Assembly: GCF_008017545.1 (NCBI RefSeq) | Contig: NZ_VRTZ01000001.1 | Location: forward strand, 576,035-640,034 | Direction of reading: 5' to 3' | DNA: 64,000 nucleotides | Source: Homoserinibacter sp. GY 40078 | GTDB taxonomy: Bacteria > Actinomycetota > Actinomycetes > Actinomycetales > Microbacteriaceae | Part shown: positions 48,769-57,517 of the stretch, in pieces | Position numbering within the stretch: position 1 is the stretch's first letter | Layout: each line of letters starts with the position of its first letter | Translations under genes and position numbers: made by a program | The notes under the pieces: model-generated | The model's database searches: none | What the model saw: only the letters and a program-made list of their open reading frames with translations | Told to the model about the DNA's origin: nothing

Positions 48769-49165
48769 GCGTCACTCCTGTCTGGTCGAGAAGGAACCGC
48801 ACGGGGTGTGTGTCCAACGATCTTGGCACGGACTCCGCCGGTCTCGGTTATCGGACTGCGCAGAAGAGGAATGACAAGGTAATCGTCTTAACGCCTGTGG
48901 GAACTGTGGACAAGTATCGAGGAGCCAACTGACATCAGGGAACTACACGAGTGGAAGATGTGGGCCGGCTGCGGATGGATTGCGGAGAGACGGAGGGGTT
49001 CAGGATTCGTGTCATTCTGTTGTCCACATGAGTCCCGGGCGAGTCTCACAACCTCGGGGTGGGATATCCGGAAGTTATCCACATGTAGTCCACAGTCTGT
49101 GCACGCGCGATACGGCGTCTTCCCAGGTTCGGGAACAGCAGTGCACATGCGGTGACGGCGGAGGA
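48769..49165. other. oriC: oriC, dnaA-dnaN intergenic region with DnaA boxes
   Basis: 397 bp without genes. DnaA boxes: TGTGGACAA at 48905-48913 (minus orientation), TTGTCCACA at 49020-49028, TTATCCACA at 49075-49083 (perfect consensus) and TAGTCCACA at 49086-49094 (one mismatch). The last two lie 11 bp apart. A more A+T-rich stretch at 48870-48892 (GACAAGGTAATCGTCTTAA) could help unwinding. It must also carry the dnaN promoter. Confidence 0.85.
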
Positions 49166-50566
49166 TCAGGGGCGGTAGCGCTGGTCCTGCTTGATCCGCG
49201 CCGTGAGCTCGGTGACCTGGTTGTAGATGGAGCGCCGCTCTTTCATGAGCTCGCTGATCTTCTTGTTCGCGTACATCACCGTGGTGTGGTCGCGGTTGCC
49301 GAAGAGCTGCCCGATCTTGGGGAGCGAGAGGCTCGTCATCTCGCGGCACAGATACATGGCGATCTGTCGAGCGGTCGCCACCGCTTGCGATCGCGATGAG
49401 CCGTAGAGGTCGTCGACGGTGAGCTTGAAGTAGTCGGCGGTGTGATTGATGATGTCGACCGGCGAGATCACGTTGTCGTCATCGAGGGTGATGAGATCCT
49501 TCAAGACGGTCTGCACCAGTTGCAGGTCGACCGGCGTCTTGTTGAGGTTCGCGAACGCGGTGACGCGGATGAGCGTTCCCTCGAGCTCACGGATGTTGCT
49601 CGAGACCTTCGTCGCCATGTATTCGAGGATGTCGTCGGGAACCTGCAGGCGTTCCGACTGCGCCTTCTTGCGGAGGATCGCAATGCGCGTCTCGAGGTCG
49701 GGTGCCTGTACGTCGGTGATGAGACCCCATTCGAACCGCGACCGCATCCGGTCCTCGAAGCCGGTGAGGTGCTTGGGCGCGACGTCGCTCGTGATCACGA
49801 CCTGCTTGTTGTGGTCGTGAAGGGTGTTGAAGGTGTGGAAGAAGGCCTCCTGGGTGGAGTCCTTGCCCTGCAGGAACTGGATGTCGTCGATGAGCAGGAT
49901 GTCGATCTCGCGGTAGCGGGACTGGAAGACCGACGCGCGGTTGTTCGCGATCGAGTTGATGAAGTCGTTCGTGAATTCTTCGGAGCTCACGTAGCGCACC
50001 CGGATGCCGGGGTAGAGGCTCTCGGCGTAGTGGCCGATGGCGTGAAGAAGGTGGGTCTTACCGAGACCGGAGTCTCCGTAGATGAAGAGCGGGTTGTACG
50101 CCTTGGCCGGTGCCTCGGCGACAGCGACGGCTGCGGCATGGGCGAATCGATTGGATCCGCCGATCACGAAGTTGTCGAAGTTGTACTTGGGGTTCAGGCG
50201 GGAGTCGCTGCGACGGCCGAGCTCGATGACGGGGTTGACCTGCTCCACCGGACCCGATGCTTCCTCCGGCTCGTCTTGAACGGGCTGCAGCACGGGCTGG
50301 ATCTCGGGGTTCACGACGATCGCGAAACTGACCACCTCGGTGTCGAGGTCGGCGAGTGCCTCGAGCAGGGGGACGCGGATGCGCTGCTCGAGCATGCCGC
50401 GCGTCAGCTCGTTCGGCACCTCAAGGTAGATGGTGCCGGCGAGAACGCCCTTCGGCTCGACCAGATTGATGAATCCGTGCAGCTGCGGCGTGATGCGCGC
50501 GTCGGACGAGAGGCGAGAGCGGATAGACCCCCACAGCGTGGTGGTGGGGTCGTCGTGCTCGCTCAT
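49166..50566 (-). CDS. dnaA: Chromosomal replication initiator protein DnaA
   Basis: A 466-residue initiator: domain I (LWGSIRSRL), a short linker with Glu-rich stretch (~97-110), the AAA+ domain III starting at LNPKYNFDNFV with Walker A GDSGLGKT (164-171) and Walker B LLIDDIQF, and domain IV with the box-binding HTH (FGNRDHTTVMYA). The second of two adjacent ATGs (50566) is taken because GGAGG directly precedes the first. DnaA boxes lie both up- and downstream. Confidence 0.98.
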   Translation of the reverse strand: MSEHDDPTTTLWGSIRSRLSSDARITPQLHGFINLVEPKGVLAGTIYLEVPNELTRGMLEQRIRVPLLEALADLDTEVVSFAIVVNPEIQPVLQPVQDEPEEASGPVEQVNPVIELGRRSDSRLNPKYNFDNFVIGGSNRFAHAAAVAVAEAPAKAYNPLFIYGDSGLGKTHLLHAIGHYAESLYPGIRVRYVSSEEFTNDFINSIANNRASVFQSRYREIDILLIDDIQFLQGKDSTQEAFFHTFNTLHDHNKQVVITSDVAPKHLTGFEDRMRSRFEWGLITDVQAPDLETRIAILRKKAQSERLQVPDDILEYMATKVSSNIRELEGTLIRVTAFANLNKTPVDLQLVQTVLKDLITLDDDNVISPVDIINHTADYFKLTVDDLYGSSRSQAVATARQIAMYLCREMTSLSLPKIGQLFGNRDHTTVMYANKKISELMKERRSIYNQVTELTARIKQDQRYRP

Positions 50567-50851
50567 CATCCTCCGGTCTCGGTTTTCTTCACAGCTCTGT
50601 CCACAGGGCTGGACGGGAATGACGCCGTCGAATGCAGTAGTAGGCCCCTGCGAGAGGCTGACGACCACCTTAGTTGTGGACAGCCGCCTGTGGACAAGTG
50701 TCTTTCGGCGGATGTGGAGACTCGCCGGGTAAGGTGCAGCAGGGTTTGACCGTTTGGGGTCAAGGGCCTATTTTTAACAGGTTGTCGGTCGTTCGAGACC
50801 GTCCCCGTTCTTTCCCGGTCGCGCCGTACACCGGGACCAGGAGATATCACC
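50567..50851. other. dnaA-rpmH divergent spacer with a second group of DnaA boxes
   Basis: 285 bp without genes. DnaA-box-like 9-mers: CTGTCCACA (50597-50605), TGTGGACAG (50675-50683), TGTGGACAA (50689-50697) and a weak TGTGGAGAC (50713-50721). It contains the rpmH promoter and must contain the dnaA promoter, so DnaA binding may regulate both. Confidence 0.8.
50746..50774 (+). promoter_or_regulatory. rpmH promoter
   Basis: -35 TTGACC (50746-50751) and -10 TATTTT (50769-50774) with the ideal 17-bp spacing. A leader of about 70 nt runs to rpmH, which has AGGAGA before its start. Confidence 0.75.
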
Positions 50852-50989
50852 ATGAGCAAGCGAACCTTCCAGCCGAACAACCGGCGTCGTGCCAAGAAGC
50901 ACGGCTTCCGTCTGCGTATGCGTACCCGTGCCGGTCGCGCGATCCTCGCCGCGCGCCGTCGTAAGGGACGCACCGAGCTCTCCGCGTAG
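50852..50989 (+). CDS. rpmH: 50S ribosomal protein L34
   Basis: A 45-residue basic protein, the full usual length, with the family pattern [18 protein letters not shown] and [18 protein letters not shown]. It binds 23S rRNA. CAGGAGAT precedes the ATG. First gene of a plus-strand run through parB. Confidence 0.99.
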   Translation: MSKRTFQPNNRRRAKKHGFRLRMRTRAGRAILAARRRKGRTELSA

Positions 50990-50997
50990 TCGGCGAC

Positions 50998-51336
50998 GTG
51001 CTGGCCAGGGCGAACCGAGTGGTCAAGCCCTCGGACTTCCGTGCGATCGTTCGCCGCGGTCGTCGCGCCTCCTGCGCCAGCGCGCTCATCTACCGGATCG
51101 AGCGAGACCGTTCGGATCCTGCCCGCTTCGGGTTCATCGTCTCGAAGGCGGTGGGCAATGCGGTGGAGCGCAACCTCGTCCGTCGTCGCATGCGTGCCGT
51201 CGCACGCTCAATCGTCGACGCCGGTGGGACCGGTTCGGACGTCGTGATCCGGGCCCTCCCCGGATCCGCCCAGCGAGGCTGGAATAGTCTCGCGGCCGAC
51301 ATGCACGCGATCCTCGATCCGGCGCTGACACGATGA
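50998..51336 (+). CDS. rnpA: Ribonuclease P protein component
   Basis: A 112-residue basic protein with the RNase P motif NAVERNLVRRRMR and start region NRVVKPSDFRAIVRRG. It assists the catalytic RNA in maturing tRNA 5' ends. GTG start 8 bp after rpmH; the ribosome-binding site is weak, so translation is likely coupled. Its stop overlaps the yidD start. Confidence 0.97.
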   Translation: MLARANRVVKPSDFRAIVRRGRRASCASALIYRIERDRSDPARFGFIVSKAVGNAVERNLVRRRMRAVARSIVDAGGTGSDVVIRALPGSAQRGWNSLAADMHAILDPALTR

Positions 51337-51647
51337 CGTCGGTCGGCTCCTTCCTCCTTCTCCTCCCGCGCAACATCTGCGTGGCCATCCTTCGCGGCTA
51401 CCGTGCGGTGATCTCCCCTCTCTATGGAGATGTCTGCCGGTACTACCCCAGCTGCTCCGCATACGCCATGGGCGCCATTCAGCAACACGGTGCGGTGAAG
51501 GGCATCGCACTCGGATCCTGGCGGATCATGCGGTGCCACCCCTGGGCGCGCGGCGGCATCGACGACGTCCCCGAGTCGCGTCGACACCACGACCACTATC
51601 ACCTCACCCGATTCGGCTTCGTCGCCGCGGGACACGGAAAGGGCTGA
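51333..51647 (+). CDS. yidD: Membrane protein insertion efficiency factor YidD
   Basis: A 104-residue protein with the YidD core RNICVAILRGYRAVISPLYG, CRYYPSCSAYAMGAIQQHG and RCHPWARGGIDDVP, including the three conserved Cys. It helps YidC-dependent insertion at the inner membrane face. ATG overlaps the rnpA stop. A His-rich tail (RRHHDHYHL) follows the core. Confidence 0.95.
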   Translation: MTSVGSFLLLLPRNICVAILRGYRAVISPLYGDVCRYYPSCSAYAMGAIQQHGAVKGIALGSWRIMRCHPWARGGIDDVPESRRHHDHYHLTRFGFVAAGHGKG

Positions 51648-51656
51648 AACCGCCGC

Positions 51657-52631
51657 ATGGACTTCTTTGGCACAATCCTCTGGCCGATCAAATGGGTGAT
51701 CGAGGCCATCCTGGTGGGATTCCACTGGCTCTTCACCGCACTGGGCCTCGACCCTGCGGCGGGACTCACGTGGGTCCTGTCGATCGTGGGGCTCGTGCTC
51801 ATCGTTCGGGCCGCGCTCATTCCGATCTTCGTGCGCCAGATCAAGAGTCAGCGCAAGATGCTCGAGGTCGCGCCCGAGCTGAAGAAGATCCAGGACAAGT
51901 ACCGCGGCAAGAAGGACCAGTTCTCGCGCGAGGCGATGCAGCGCGAGACCATGGCGCTCTACCAGCGCGCGGGGACCAACCCGTTGGCGTCGTGTCTTCC
52001 TCTGCTCGTGCAGATGCCGATCTTCTTCAGCCTGTTCTCGGTGCTGAATGAGGCACGCCAGGACAAGGCGGGCGTCGGGCTCCTGACCCAGGAGCTCGCG
52101 GATCAGTACACGAACGCGACGCTCTTCGGTGTCGCGCCGCTGAAGTACAGCCTGGTCGACGCGTTCAACTACGGGAACGTCGCCGTCGCGGTCATCGCGA
52201 TCGTGATGATCGTCGTGATGACCGCCTCGCAGTTCTACACGCAGCTTCAGATCATGGCGAAGAACCAGACGCCCGAGATGAAGAACAGCCCGATGTACCG
52301 GCAGCAGCGCATCCTGCTCTACATCCTTCCTGTCGTCTTCCTCTTCTCCGGTCTCGCCTTCCCCATCGGCGTGATGTTCTACTGGCTCACCTCCAACATC
52401 TGGACGATGGTGCAGCAGTTCCTTGTGATCCGGAACATGCCGACTCCGGGATCGGAGGCGGCGCTCGCACGCGAGGCGCGCCTCGCCAAGAGGAACCGAA
52501 ACCGCATCGCGGTCGACGCTGACTCCCTCGCCGAGACCGCGTCGGAGGAGCCGGCGAAGCCGGCCACGACGCAACGTCAGCAGCCGGTCGGTAAGAACCG
52601 AGCGAAGAAGCAGGGAGGGTCGCGACGATGA
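51657..52631 (+). CDS. yidC: Membrane protein insertase YidC
   Basis: A 324-residue polytopic insertase (YidC/Oxa1 fold): helix at the start, cytoplasmic hairpin with EVAPELKKIQDKYRGKKD, then FFSLFSVL, and LFPVVFLFSG-like hydrophobic segments; the groove Arg is in VRAALIPIFVRQIK. The C-terminal basic tail can bind ribosomes. No large periplasmic P1 domain, as expected in Gram-positives. Confidence 0.97.
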   Translation: MDFFGTILWPIKWVIEAILVGFHWLFTALGLDPAAGLTWVLSIVGLVLIVRAALIPIFVRQIKSQRKMLEVAPELKKIQDKYRGKKDQFSREAMQRETMALYQRAGTNPLASCLPLLVQMPIFFSLFSVLNEARQDKAGVGLLTQELADQYTNATLFGVAPLKYSLVDAFNYGNVAVAVIAIVMIVVMTASQFYTQLQIMAKNQTPEMKNSPMYRQQRILLYILPVVFLFSGLAFPIGVMFYWLTSNIWTMVQQFLVIRNMPTPGSEAALAREARLAKRNRNRIAVDADSLAETASEEPAKPATTQRQQPVGKNRAKKQGGSRR

Positions 52632-53152
52632 CCGATGAAGAAGTGATCGACGTCACCACGTTCGAGGGATCCACCGAGCAGGCGCCTGCCACCGAGCAGG
52701 AGTTGGTGGACGAGGGCGACATCGCCGCGGACTACATCGAGGAGCTGCTCGACATCGCCGATATGGATGGCGACATCGATATCGCGACGCGTGCGGGCCG
52801 GGCGTACATCTCGATCTCGGCCGAGGGGGAGGGCGACCTTCGTCTGCTCTCGCGGCCCGACACCGTCACGGCGCTGCAGGAGCTCACGCGCCTCGCGGTC
52901 CAGGCGAAGACCGGCCGCTTCTCGCGCCTCATCCTCGACATCGGTGGCTCCCGCGATGCCCGCGCGGATGAGTTGGCACGACTCGTCGACCACGCGATCC
53001 AGCGGATCGGTGAGGGCGCCGCGTCGGCGTCCCTCCCGCCGATGACGAGCTACGAGCGCAAGCTCGTGCATGACATCGTCAGCGAGCGTGGATTCCACTC
53101 CGAGTCGGAGGGCGAGGGCCGGGACCGGCACACGGTCATCACCCCCCGCTGA
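52628..53152 (+). CDS. jag: Jag / KhpB-like R3H RNA-binding protein
   Basis: A 174-residue protein: an acidic N-terminus, a KH-like domain (~35-100) and a C-terminal R3H domain (PMTSYERKLVHDIVSERGFHSESEG). It binds RNA with partner KhpA and affects cell elongation. The ATG overlaps the yidC stop by 4 bp. A parS site follows immediately after its stop. Confidence 0.93.
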   Translation: MTDEEVIDVTTFEGSTEQAPATEQELVDEGDIAADYIEELLDIADMDGDIDIATRAGRAYISISAEGEGDLRLLSRPDTVTALQELTRLAVQAKTGRFSRLILDIGGSRDARADELARLVDHAIQRIGEGAASASLPPMTSYERKLVHDIVSERGFHSESEGEGRDRHTVITPR

Positions 53153-53153
53153 A

Positions 53154-53169
53154 TGTTTCACGTGAAACA
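53154..53169. other. parS: parS site 1
   Basis: TGTTTCACGTGAAACA, a perfect 16-bp match to the bacterial parS consensus, between jag and rsmG. Loading site of the ParB clamp. Confidence 0.95.
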
Positions 53170-53180
53170 TCGGGGCCGGA

Positions 53181-53804
53181 GTGAGTGAGCTCGAGCTCGA
53201 GCCGCGCGAGGCTCAGGATCTGTTCGGCGACCGGATCGAGCTGGGTCGACAGTTCGTTGCTGATCTCGCACGTGAAGGAGAGACCCGCGGGCTGATCGGT
53301 CCGCTCGAGCTGCCGCGTCTGTGGACGCGTCATGTGCTGAACTCGGCGCTTGTTGCTCCATTGCTCTCCGGTCGAGTGGGTGACGTCGGAAGCGGTGCCG
53401 GCCTCCCGGGCCTGGTGGTGGCGATCGTTCGCCCCGACGTGGATCTGGTGCTCATCGAGCCGATGGAACGTCGAACCGACTGGCTGCGCGAAGAGGCGGA
53501 GGCACTCGGTCTTTCGAACGTCGAGGTTGTCCGGAGTCGGGCGGAGGATTATCGCCCGGCGGTGCAGCTCGACCAGGTCACCGCCCGGGCGGTGTCGGCG
53601 TTGTCGAAGCTCATCCCGATCACGGCGCCGCTGGTGCGACCCGGGGGAGAGCTCGTGCTCCTCAAGGGCGAGCGTGCCGCGACGGAGGTCGATGCGGCGG
53701 CGAAGGCGATCCGTCGGTTCGGGCTGACAGATGTGCGGGTGGAAGTGCTGGGCGAGGGTGTCGTGAGCGAGCCGACCCGCGTGGTCCGCGCGACGCGATC
53801 CTGA
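53181..53804 (+). CDS. rsmG: 16S rRNA (guanine527-N7)-methyltransferase
   Basis: A 207-residue methyltransferase: SAM motif VGDVGSGAGLPGLVVAI (~66-82), acidic LIEPMERRTDWL and the substrate region VTARAVSALSKL. Loss of the enzyme gives low-level streptomycin resistance in several bacteria. GTG start; parS site 1 lies only 11 bp upstream, so ParB loading could influence it. Confidence 0.97.
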   Translation: MSELELEPREAQDLFGDRIELGRQFVADLAREGETRGLIGPLELPRLWTRHVLNSALVAPLLSGRVGDVGSGAGLPGLVVAIVRPDVDLVLIEPMERRTDWLREEAEALGLSNVEVVRSRAEDYRPAVQLDQVTARAVSALSKLIPITAPLVRPGGELVLLKGERAATEVDAAAKAIRRFGLTDVRVEVLGEGVVSEPTRVVRATRS

Positions 53805-53857
53805 TTCGAGTCGAGTCGTAGCCGTTGGGTGGACGGCAGGGCTCTTTGCCCCGTCGA

Positions 53858-53873
53858 TGTTTCACGTGAAACA
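53858..53873. other. parS: parS site 2
   Basis: Perfect TGTTTCACGTGAAACA. Confidence 0.95.
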
Positions 53874-54180
53874 TCGAGCGTGGAAGCACAGGGCGAGCGC
53901 CCGCGGCTCAGCCTGGCTGTCGTCTGATGAGGCTGGGGCGATCCATGAGGAGCGCCCCTGACCACGGTTCGGGTGTCCGATCAAGAAGCCTCGACGCTGC
54001 GCCGGCGGAGGGGAGAGCGACCGCGCCGACCTGATGCGACCGTCGATGACGGGCAGGCGCGGCGGGCGAGGCCGCCCGTCGCCGCTGAAGACGAAGGCAC
54101 CCGCGGACGTGCCAACCCGTGAGCTCAGGTCTCGCGCCGATCGACGAAACCGAAGGCGTGCGCGGATGTGGGCGCGCAGA

Positions 54181-54196
54181 TGTTTCACGTGAAACT
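54181..54196. other. parS: parS site 3 (one mismatch)
   Basis: TGTTTCACGTGAAACT; only the last base differs from the consensus, so it is probably a weaker ParB site. Confidence 0.85.
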
Positions 54197-54395
54197 CTCA
54201 TCGCTGAACCGAACCCACGGTGGTGATCGACCGATCGGCGGGGCGCGAACTCACGCCACCCGCACTCGGCGGCGACCCACTCGGGGCGACGTCCGTCAGG
54301 GGAGTGGTCGCGAGGGGTGGTCCCGGAGAGCGGTCCCGGAGAGTGGCGCCTGACCCATCGACCGCGCGTGGTACGGGATCCCTTCCGCCGCCGGA

Positions 54396-54411
54396 TGTTT
54401 CACGTGAAACA
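54396..54411. other. parS: parS site 4
   Basis: Perfect TGTTTCACGTGAAACA. Confidence 0.95.
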
Positions 54412-54631
54412 TCGCAGGGGGGTCGGCACGCGGAAGGTTAAGGAGCGTGAGCCCCTTCGTCGACGTCGCTCTCCACGGGAGCCGTAACCACGAGCTCCGG
54501 GGCCTCCACGTTCCCTCCGCGGACGGGTAGCTCGCACATCGCCGGGCGGTCCTCCCCTGCGTGAAGATCGACATGCCGGGAGAGCGAAGTCGTGGATTAC
54601 AGTGGAGAGTCGCGGCCGCCCCGGGCCGCGA

Positions 54632-54647
54632 TGTTTCACGTGAAACA
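54632..54647. other. parS: parS site 5
   Basis: Perfect TGTTTCACGTGAAACA, ending 13 bp before the parA start codon. In frame it would read MFHVKH, a false N-terminus often annotated for parA. Confidence 0.95.
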
Positions 54648-54660
54648 CCGAAAGGGAGAC

Positions 54661-55566
54661 GTGACCATCCCCAGCCCGTTCGATGCGTCGACCCCCCTCG
54701 GACGCGAGGTCGCCGAGATCACGCGCCGCCGCATGGCACTCGCCGCCGCAGACTTCCCGCTCCCCGAACAGACGCGAGTATTCACAGTCGCGAACCAGAA
54801 GGGCGGCGTCGGGAAGACGACGACCGCTGTGAACCTGGCTGCCGCGCTCGCACAGGCTGGAGCGCGGGTGCTGGTGATCGACCTCGATCCACAAGGCAAT
54901 GCATCGACCGCCTTGGGCGTCGAGCACCGGTCCGAGACCCCGTCGGTCTACGACGTCATGATCAACGACGTCCCGATGGCTGAGGTCGTTCAGGCAAGCC
55001 CGGAGTTCGAGGGCCTCGACTGCATTCCGGCGACGATTCATCTCGCGGGGGCGGAGATCGAGCTCGTCTCGGTCGTGGCTCGCGAGCAACGGCTGCGCGC
55101 GGCGCTGGCGACCTACATCGAGCAGAGCCCTACCCCGCCCCACTACGTCTTCATCGACTGCCCGCCGTCGCTGGGTCTCCTCACCATCAACGCGTTCGTC
55201 GCGGCACGCGAGGTCCTCATCCCCATCCAGTGCGAGTACTACGCGCTGGAAGGCCTGTCGCAGCTGCTCAACAACATCAGCCTCATCGAGCGTCACCTCA
55301 ACCCTGAGCTCGCCGTCTCGACCATCCTGCTGACGATGTACGACTCCCGCACCAACCTCGCTCATCAGGTTGTCGAGGAGGTTCGCGAGCACTTCCCGAA
55401 CGAGGTGCTGGAGACCGTCATTCCCCGATCGGTACGCATCTCCGAGGCCCCCAGCTACGGCCAGAGCGTGATCAGCTACGACCTCAACTCGCCGGGGTCG
55501 CTGTCGTACCGTGAGGCCGCGGGCGAGATCGCCCGACGCGGCGTGAAGAAGCAGGAGGACAACTGA
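54661..55566 (+). CDS. parA: Chromosome-partitioning ATPase ParA (Soj)
   Basis: A 301-residue deviant-Walker ATPase: VANQKGGVGKTTTAVNLA (~41-58), IDLDPQGNAST and FIDCPPSLGLLTINA. It forms a DNA-bound gradient that moves ParB-parS complexes. GTG at 54661 is chosen, preceded by GGGAG. An upstream ATG at 54631 lies inside parS. It overlaps parB by one base (TGATG). Confidence 0.97.
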   Translation: MTIPSPFDASTPLGREVAEITRRRMALAAADFPLPEQTRVFTVANQKGGVGKTTTAVNLAAALAQAGARVLVIDLDPQGNASTALGVEHRSETPSVYDVMINDVPMAEVVQASPEFEGLDCIPATIHLAGAEIELVSVVAREQRLRAALATYIEQSPTPPHYVFIDCPPSLGLLTINAFVAAREVLIPIQCEYYALEGLSQLLNNISLIERHLNPELAVSTILLTMYDSRTNLAHQVVEEVREHFPNEVLETVIPRSVRISEAPSYGQSVISYDLNSPGSLSYREAAGEIARRGVKKQEDN

Positions 55567-56534
55567 TGGCGGCTCCCAAGCGGACCGGACTCGGCCGGGG
55601 CATCGGTGCCCTGATCCCCACCTCCGGCGATACCGCGGAACGCCCCGTCGACGTCTTCTTCCCGAGCCCCACCCCACCGACGGCTGACGCTGGAGAGACG
55701 GATCTCGTCGCCGTCCCGGGAGCGCGTCTCGCGCACCTGGCGCCGAGCGACATCGTCCCCAATCCGCAGCAGCCACGACACGAGTTCCGGCAGGTGGAGC
55801 TCGACGAGCTCATCGTCTCGGTGCGCGAGTTCGGGGTGCTGCAGCCCGTCGTGGTCCGACCGCGGCCCGGCGCACAGGAGGGCGAACCCGCGTACGAGTT
55901 GATCATGGGGGAGCGGCGCCTCCGGGCGTCGAAGGCCGCCGGCCTCGAGGCCATTCCCGCCATCGTGCGCAACACCGACGACGACGCCATGCTGCGCGAC
56001 GCGTTGCTCGAGAACCTCCACCGCGCGGAGCTGAATCCGCTTGAGGAGGCCTCGGCCTACAAGCAGCTCCTCGAGGACTTCGGGATCACTCAGGAGCAGC
56101 TCGCCGAGCGGATCGGTCGGTCGCGCCCGCAGATCACCAACACCCTCCGCCTCCTCAAGCTGCCCGCTACCGTGCAGCGCCGCGTTGCCGCAGGAGTACT
56201 GAGCGCCGGGCACGCACGCGCGATCCTCTCCGTCTCCACTGAGGACGGCATGGAGCGCCTCGCGGACAAGATCGTGAACGAGGACCTCTCGGTGCGGGCG
56301 GCGGAGGCGGCAGCAGGCGTCGTCACCGGCAAGCCGGCCAAGCGCGCGCGCCCCGCGGCGGGGAAGCGGCAGAGCCACCTCGACGAGGTCGCCGAGCAGC
56401 TGGGAGACCGTCTCAACACGCGCGTCAAGATCGCACTCGGGGCGAGCAAGGGCACGATCGTGATTGATTTCGCGACGGTCAGCGACCTCAACCGCATCCT
56501 CAGCGAGCTGGGACAGGATCCCTTCGGCCAGTAA
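55566..56534 (+). CDS. parB: Chromosome-partitioning protein ParB (Spo0J)
   Basis: A 322-residue CTPase clamp: N-terminal CTP-binding domain with IVPNPQQPR, GERRLRASKAAGL and ENLHRAELNPLEEA, a central HTH that reads parS (QLAERIGRSRPQITNTLRLL), a linker rich in Lys/Arg and a C-terminal dimerisation domain ending LGQDPFGQ. It loads at the five sites upstream and spreads. Its stop lies inside a shared intergenic terminator region. Confidence 0.98.
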   Translation: MAAPKRTGLGRGIGALIPTSGDTAERPVDVFFPSPTPPTADAGETDLVAVPGARLAHLAPSDIVPNPQQPRHEFRQVELDELIVSVREFGVLQPVVVRPRPGAQEGEPAYELIMGERRLRASKAAGLEAIPAIVRNTDDDAMLRDALLENLHRAELNPLEEASAYKQLLEDFGITQEQLAERIGRSRPQITNTLRLLKLPATVQRRVAAGVLSAGHARAILSVSTEDGMERLADKIVNEDLSVRAAEAAAGVVTGKPAKRARPAAGKRQSHLDEVAEQLGDRLNTRVKIALGASKGTIVIDFATVSDLNRILSELGQDPFGQ

Positions 56535-56557
56535 AAAACCCCTGGTCAGGTCAGGGA
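56533..56557 (-). terminator. Intrinsic terminator of the ddl transcript
   Basis: On the minus strand CCCTG-N7-CAGGG is followed by GTTTTTT. The ddl stop codon lies inside the hairpin. The T-run overlaps the parB stop codon on the other strand. Confidence 0.8.
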
Positions 56558-57504
56558 TTCCGGCGCGCGTCGTCGGCGAGAGCGGCGTACACCCATCCGA
56601 GATCGTGCCCGGCTGCCTCGAGCGCCTGAGGCAGCAGCGAGGTCTCGGTGAGCCCCGGCAGAACGTTCGCCTCGAGGAACCACGGGGTGCCCGATCCGTC
56701 GACCATCATGTCCACGCGCGAGATGTGGCGAAGCCCCAGAGCGCGGTGGGCGTCGATCGCACTCGCGCTGGCCCGTGCGATCACGTCATCCGAAAGCCGT
56801 GCGGGCGCGAAGAAGCGGGTCTCGCCGGCGTTGTAGCGCGCCTCGAAGCTGTACACACCCGACACCGGCTCGATCTCGACGGTGGGCAGCGCCACAGGCC
56901 CGTCTCCCGTGTCGATGACGCCGATGGCGATCTCGGTGCCCCGGATGCACTGCTCGACGAGGGCCACGTCGCCGTAGGTGTAGGCGTCGACCATCGCGCG
57001 GGGGAGGTCGGCACGGTCATCCACGATCGTCACGCCCTGCGCCGATCCGCCGCGCGCCGGCTTCACGACGAGCGGCACGGGGAGTTCGTCTGCGATCGCC
57101 TCGAACACGGCGTCCGCTCCCAGCTCGCGGAACGCGTCCCGCGGAAGACTGATCGAGCGGGGGGTCTGCACGCCTGCGCGCTCCACGACGACCTTCGCCG
57201 TCGGCTTGTCCCAGGCGAGGCGCGCGGCACCTGATCGCGACCCGACGTACGGGATCCCGAGGAACTCCAGCAGCCCGCGGAGGGCTCCGTCTTCGCCGCT
57301 CGCACCGTGCAGCGCCGGCCAGACCGCGTCGGGGCGGCGCTCGCGCAGGTAGGCGAGGAGGGTGGCGTCGGGATCGAGCAGTTCCACGTCGACCCCGTAG
57401 CCGGTGAGCGCATCGGCGACACGGCGGCCGGATCGAAGCGACACGTCGCGCTCGTGGGAGATGCCCCCGGCGAGCACGACGATGTGGGCGGGTGATGCGT
57501 TCAC
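56551..57504 (-). CDS. ddl: D-alanine-D-alanine ligase
   Basis: A 317-residue ATP-grasp ligase: GGISHERDVSLRSG at the N-terminus, WPALHGASGEDGALRG with the catalytic Glu/Ser region, the ATP-binding VKPARGGSAQGV and the metal-binding end FLEANVLPGLTETSLLPQ. It makes the D-Ala-D-Ala end of peptidoglycan precursors. GTG at 57504 has GGAGG 5 bp before it. It follows the aminotransferase gene by 13 bp. Confidence 0.93.
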   Translation of the reverse strand: MNASPAHIVVLAGGISHERDVSLRSGRRVADALTGYGVDVELLDPDATLLAYLRERRPDAVWPALHGASGEDGALRGLLEFLGIPYVGSRSGAARLAWDKPTAKVVVERAGVQTPRSISLPRDAFRELGADAVFEAIADELPVPLVVKPARGGSAQGVTIVDDRADLPRAMVDAYTYGDVALVEQCIRGTEIAIGVIDTGDGPVALPTVEIEPVSGVYSFEARYNAGETRFFAPARLSDDVIARASASAIDAHRALGLRHISRVDMMVDGSGTPWFLEANVLPGLTETSLLPQALEAAGHDLGWVYAALADDARRNP

Positions 57505-57517
57505 GTGAACCTCCGGA

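Larger units (their letters stand above)
53805..54660. other. Noncoding segregation region between rsmG and parA
   Basis: 856 bp with no frame that looks coding on either strand. It holds four of the five parS sites. The remaining sequence is GC-rich and has no obvious terminators or repeats beyond parS. It serves as the centromere-like region and must contain the parAB promoter. Confidence 0.75.

Noticed and set aside
53862..54574. Short minus-strand frames in the parS region
   Set aside because: They run through parS sites, have Arg/Pro/Ser-rich composition and no ribosome-binding sites.
54592..54660. Upstream starts for parA, including the MFHVKH start
   Set aside because: The ATG at 54631 lies inside parS; homology of ParA proteins starts later and a GTG with GGGAG is available at 54661.
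57499..57510. GTTCACGTGAAC palindrome at the ddl start, similar to parS
   Set aside because: It keeps only the TTCACGTGAA core; outer bases of the 16-bp site do not match, and it coincides with the ddl start codon and its upstream bases.
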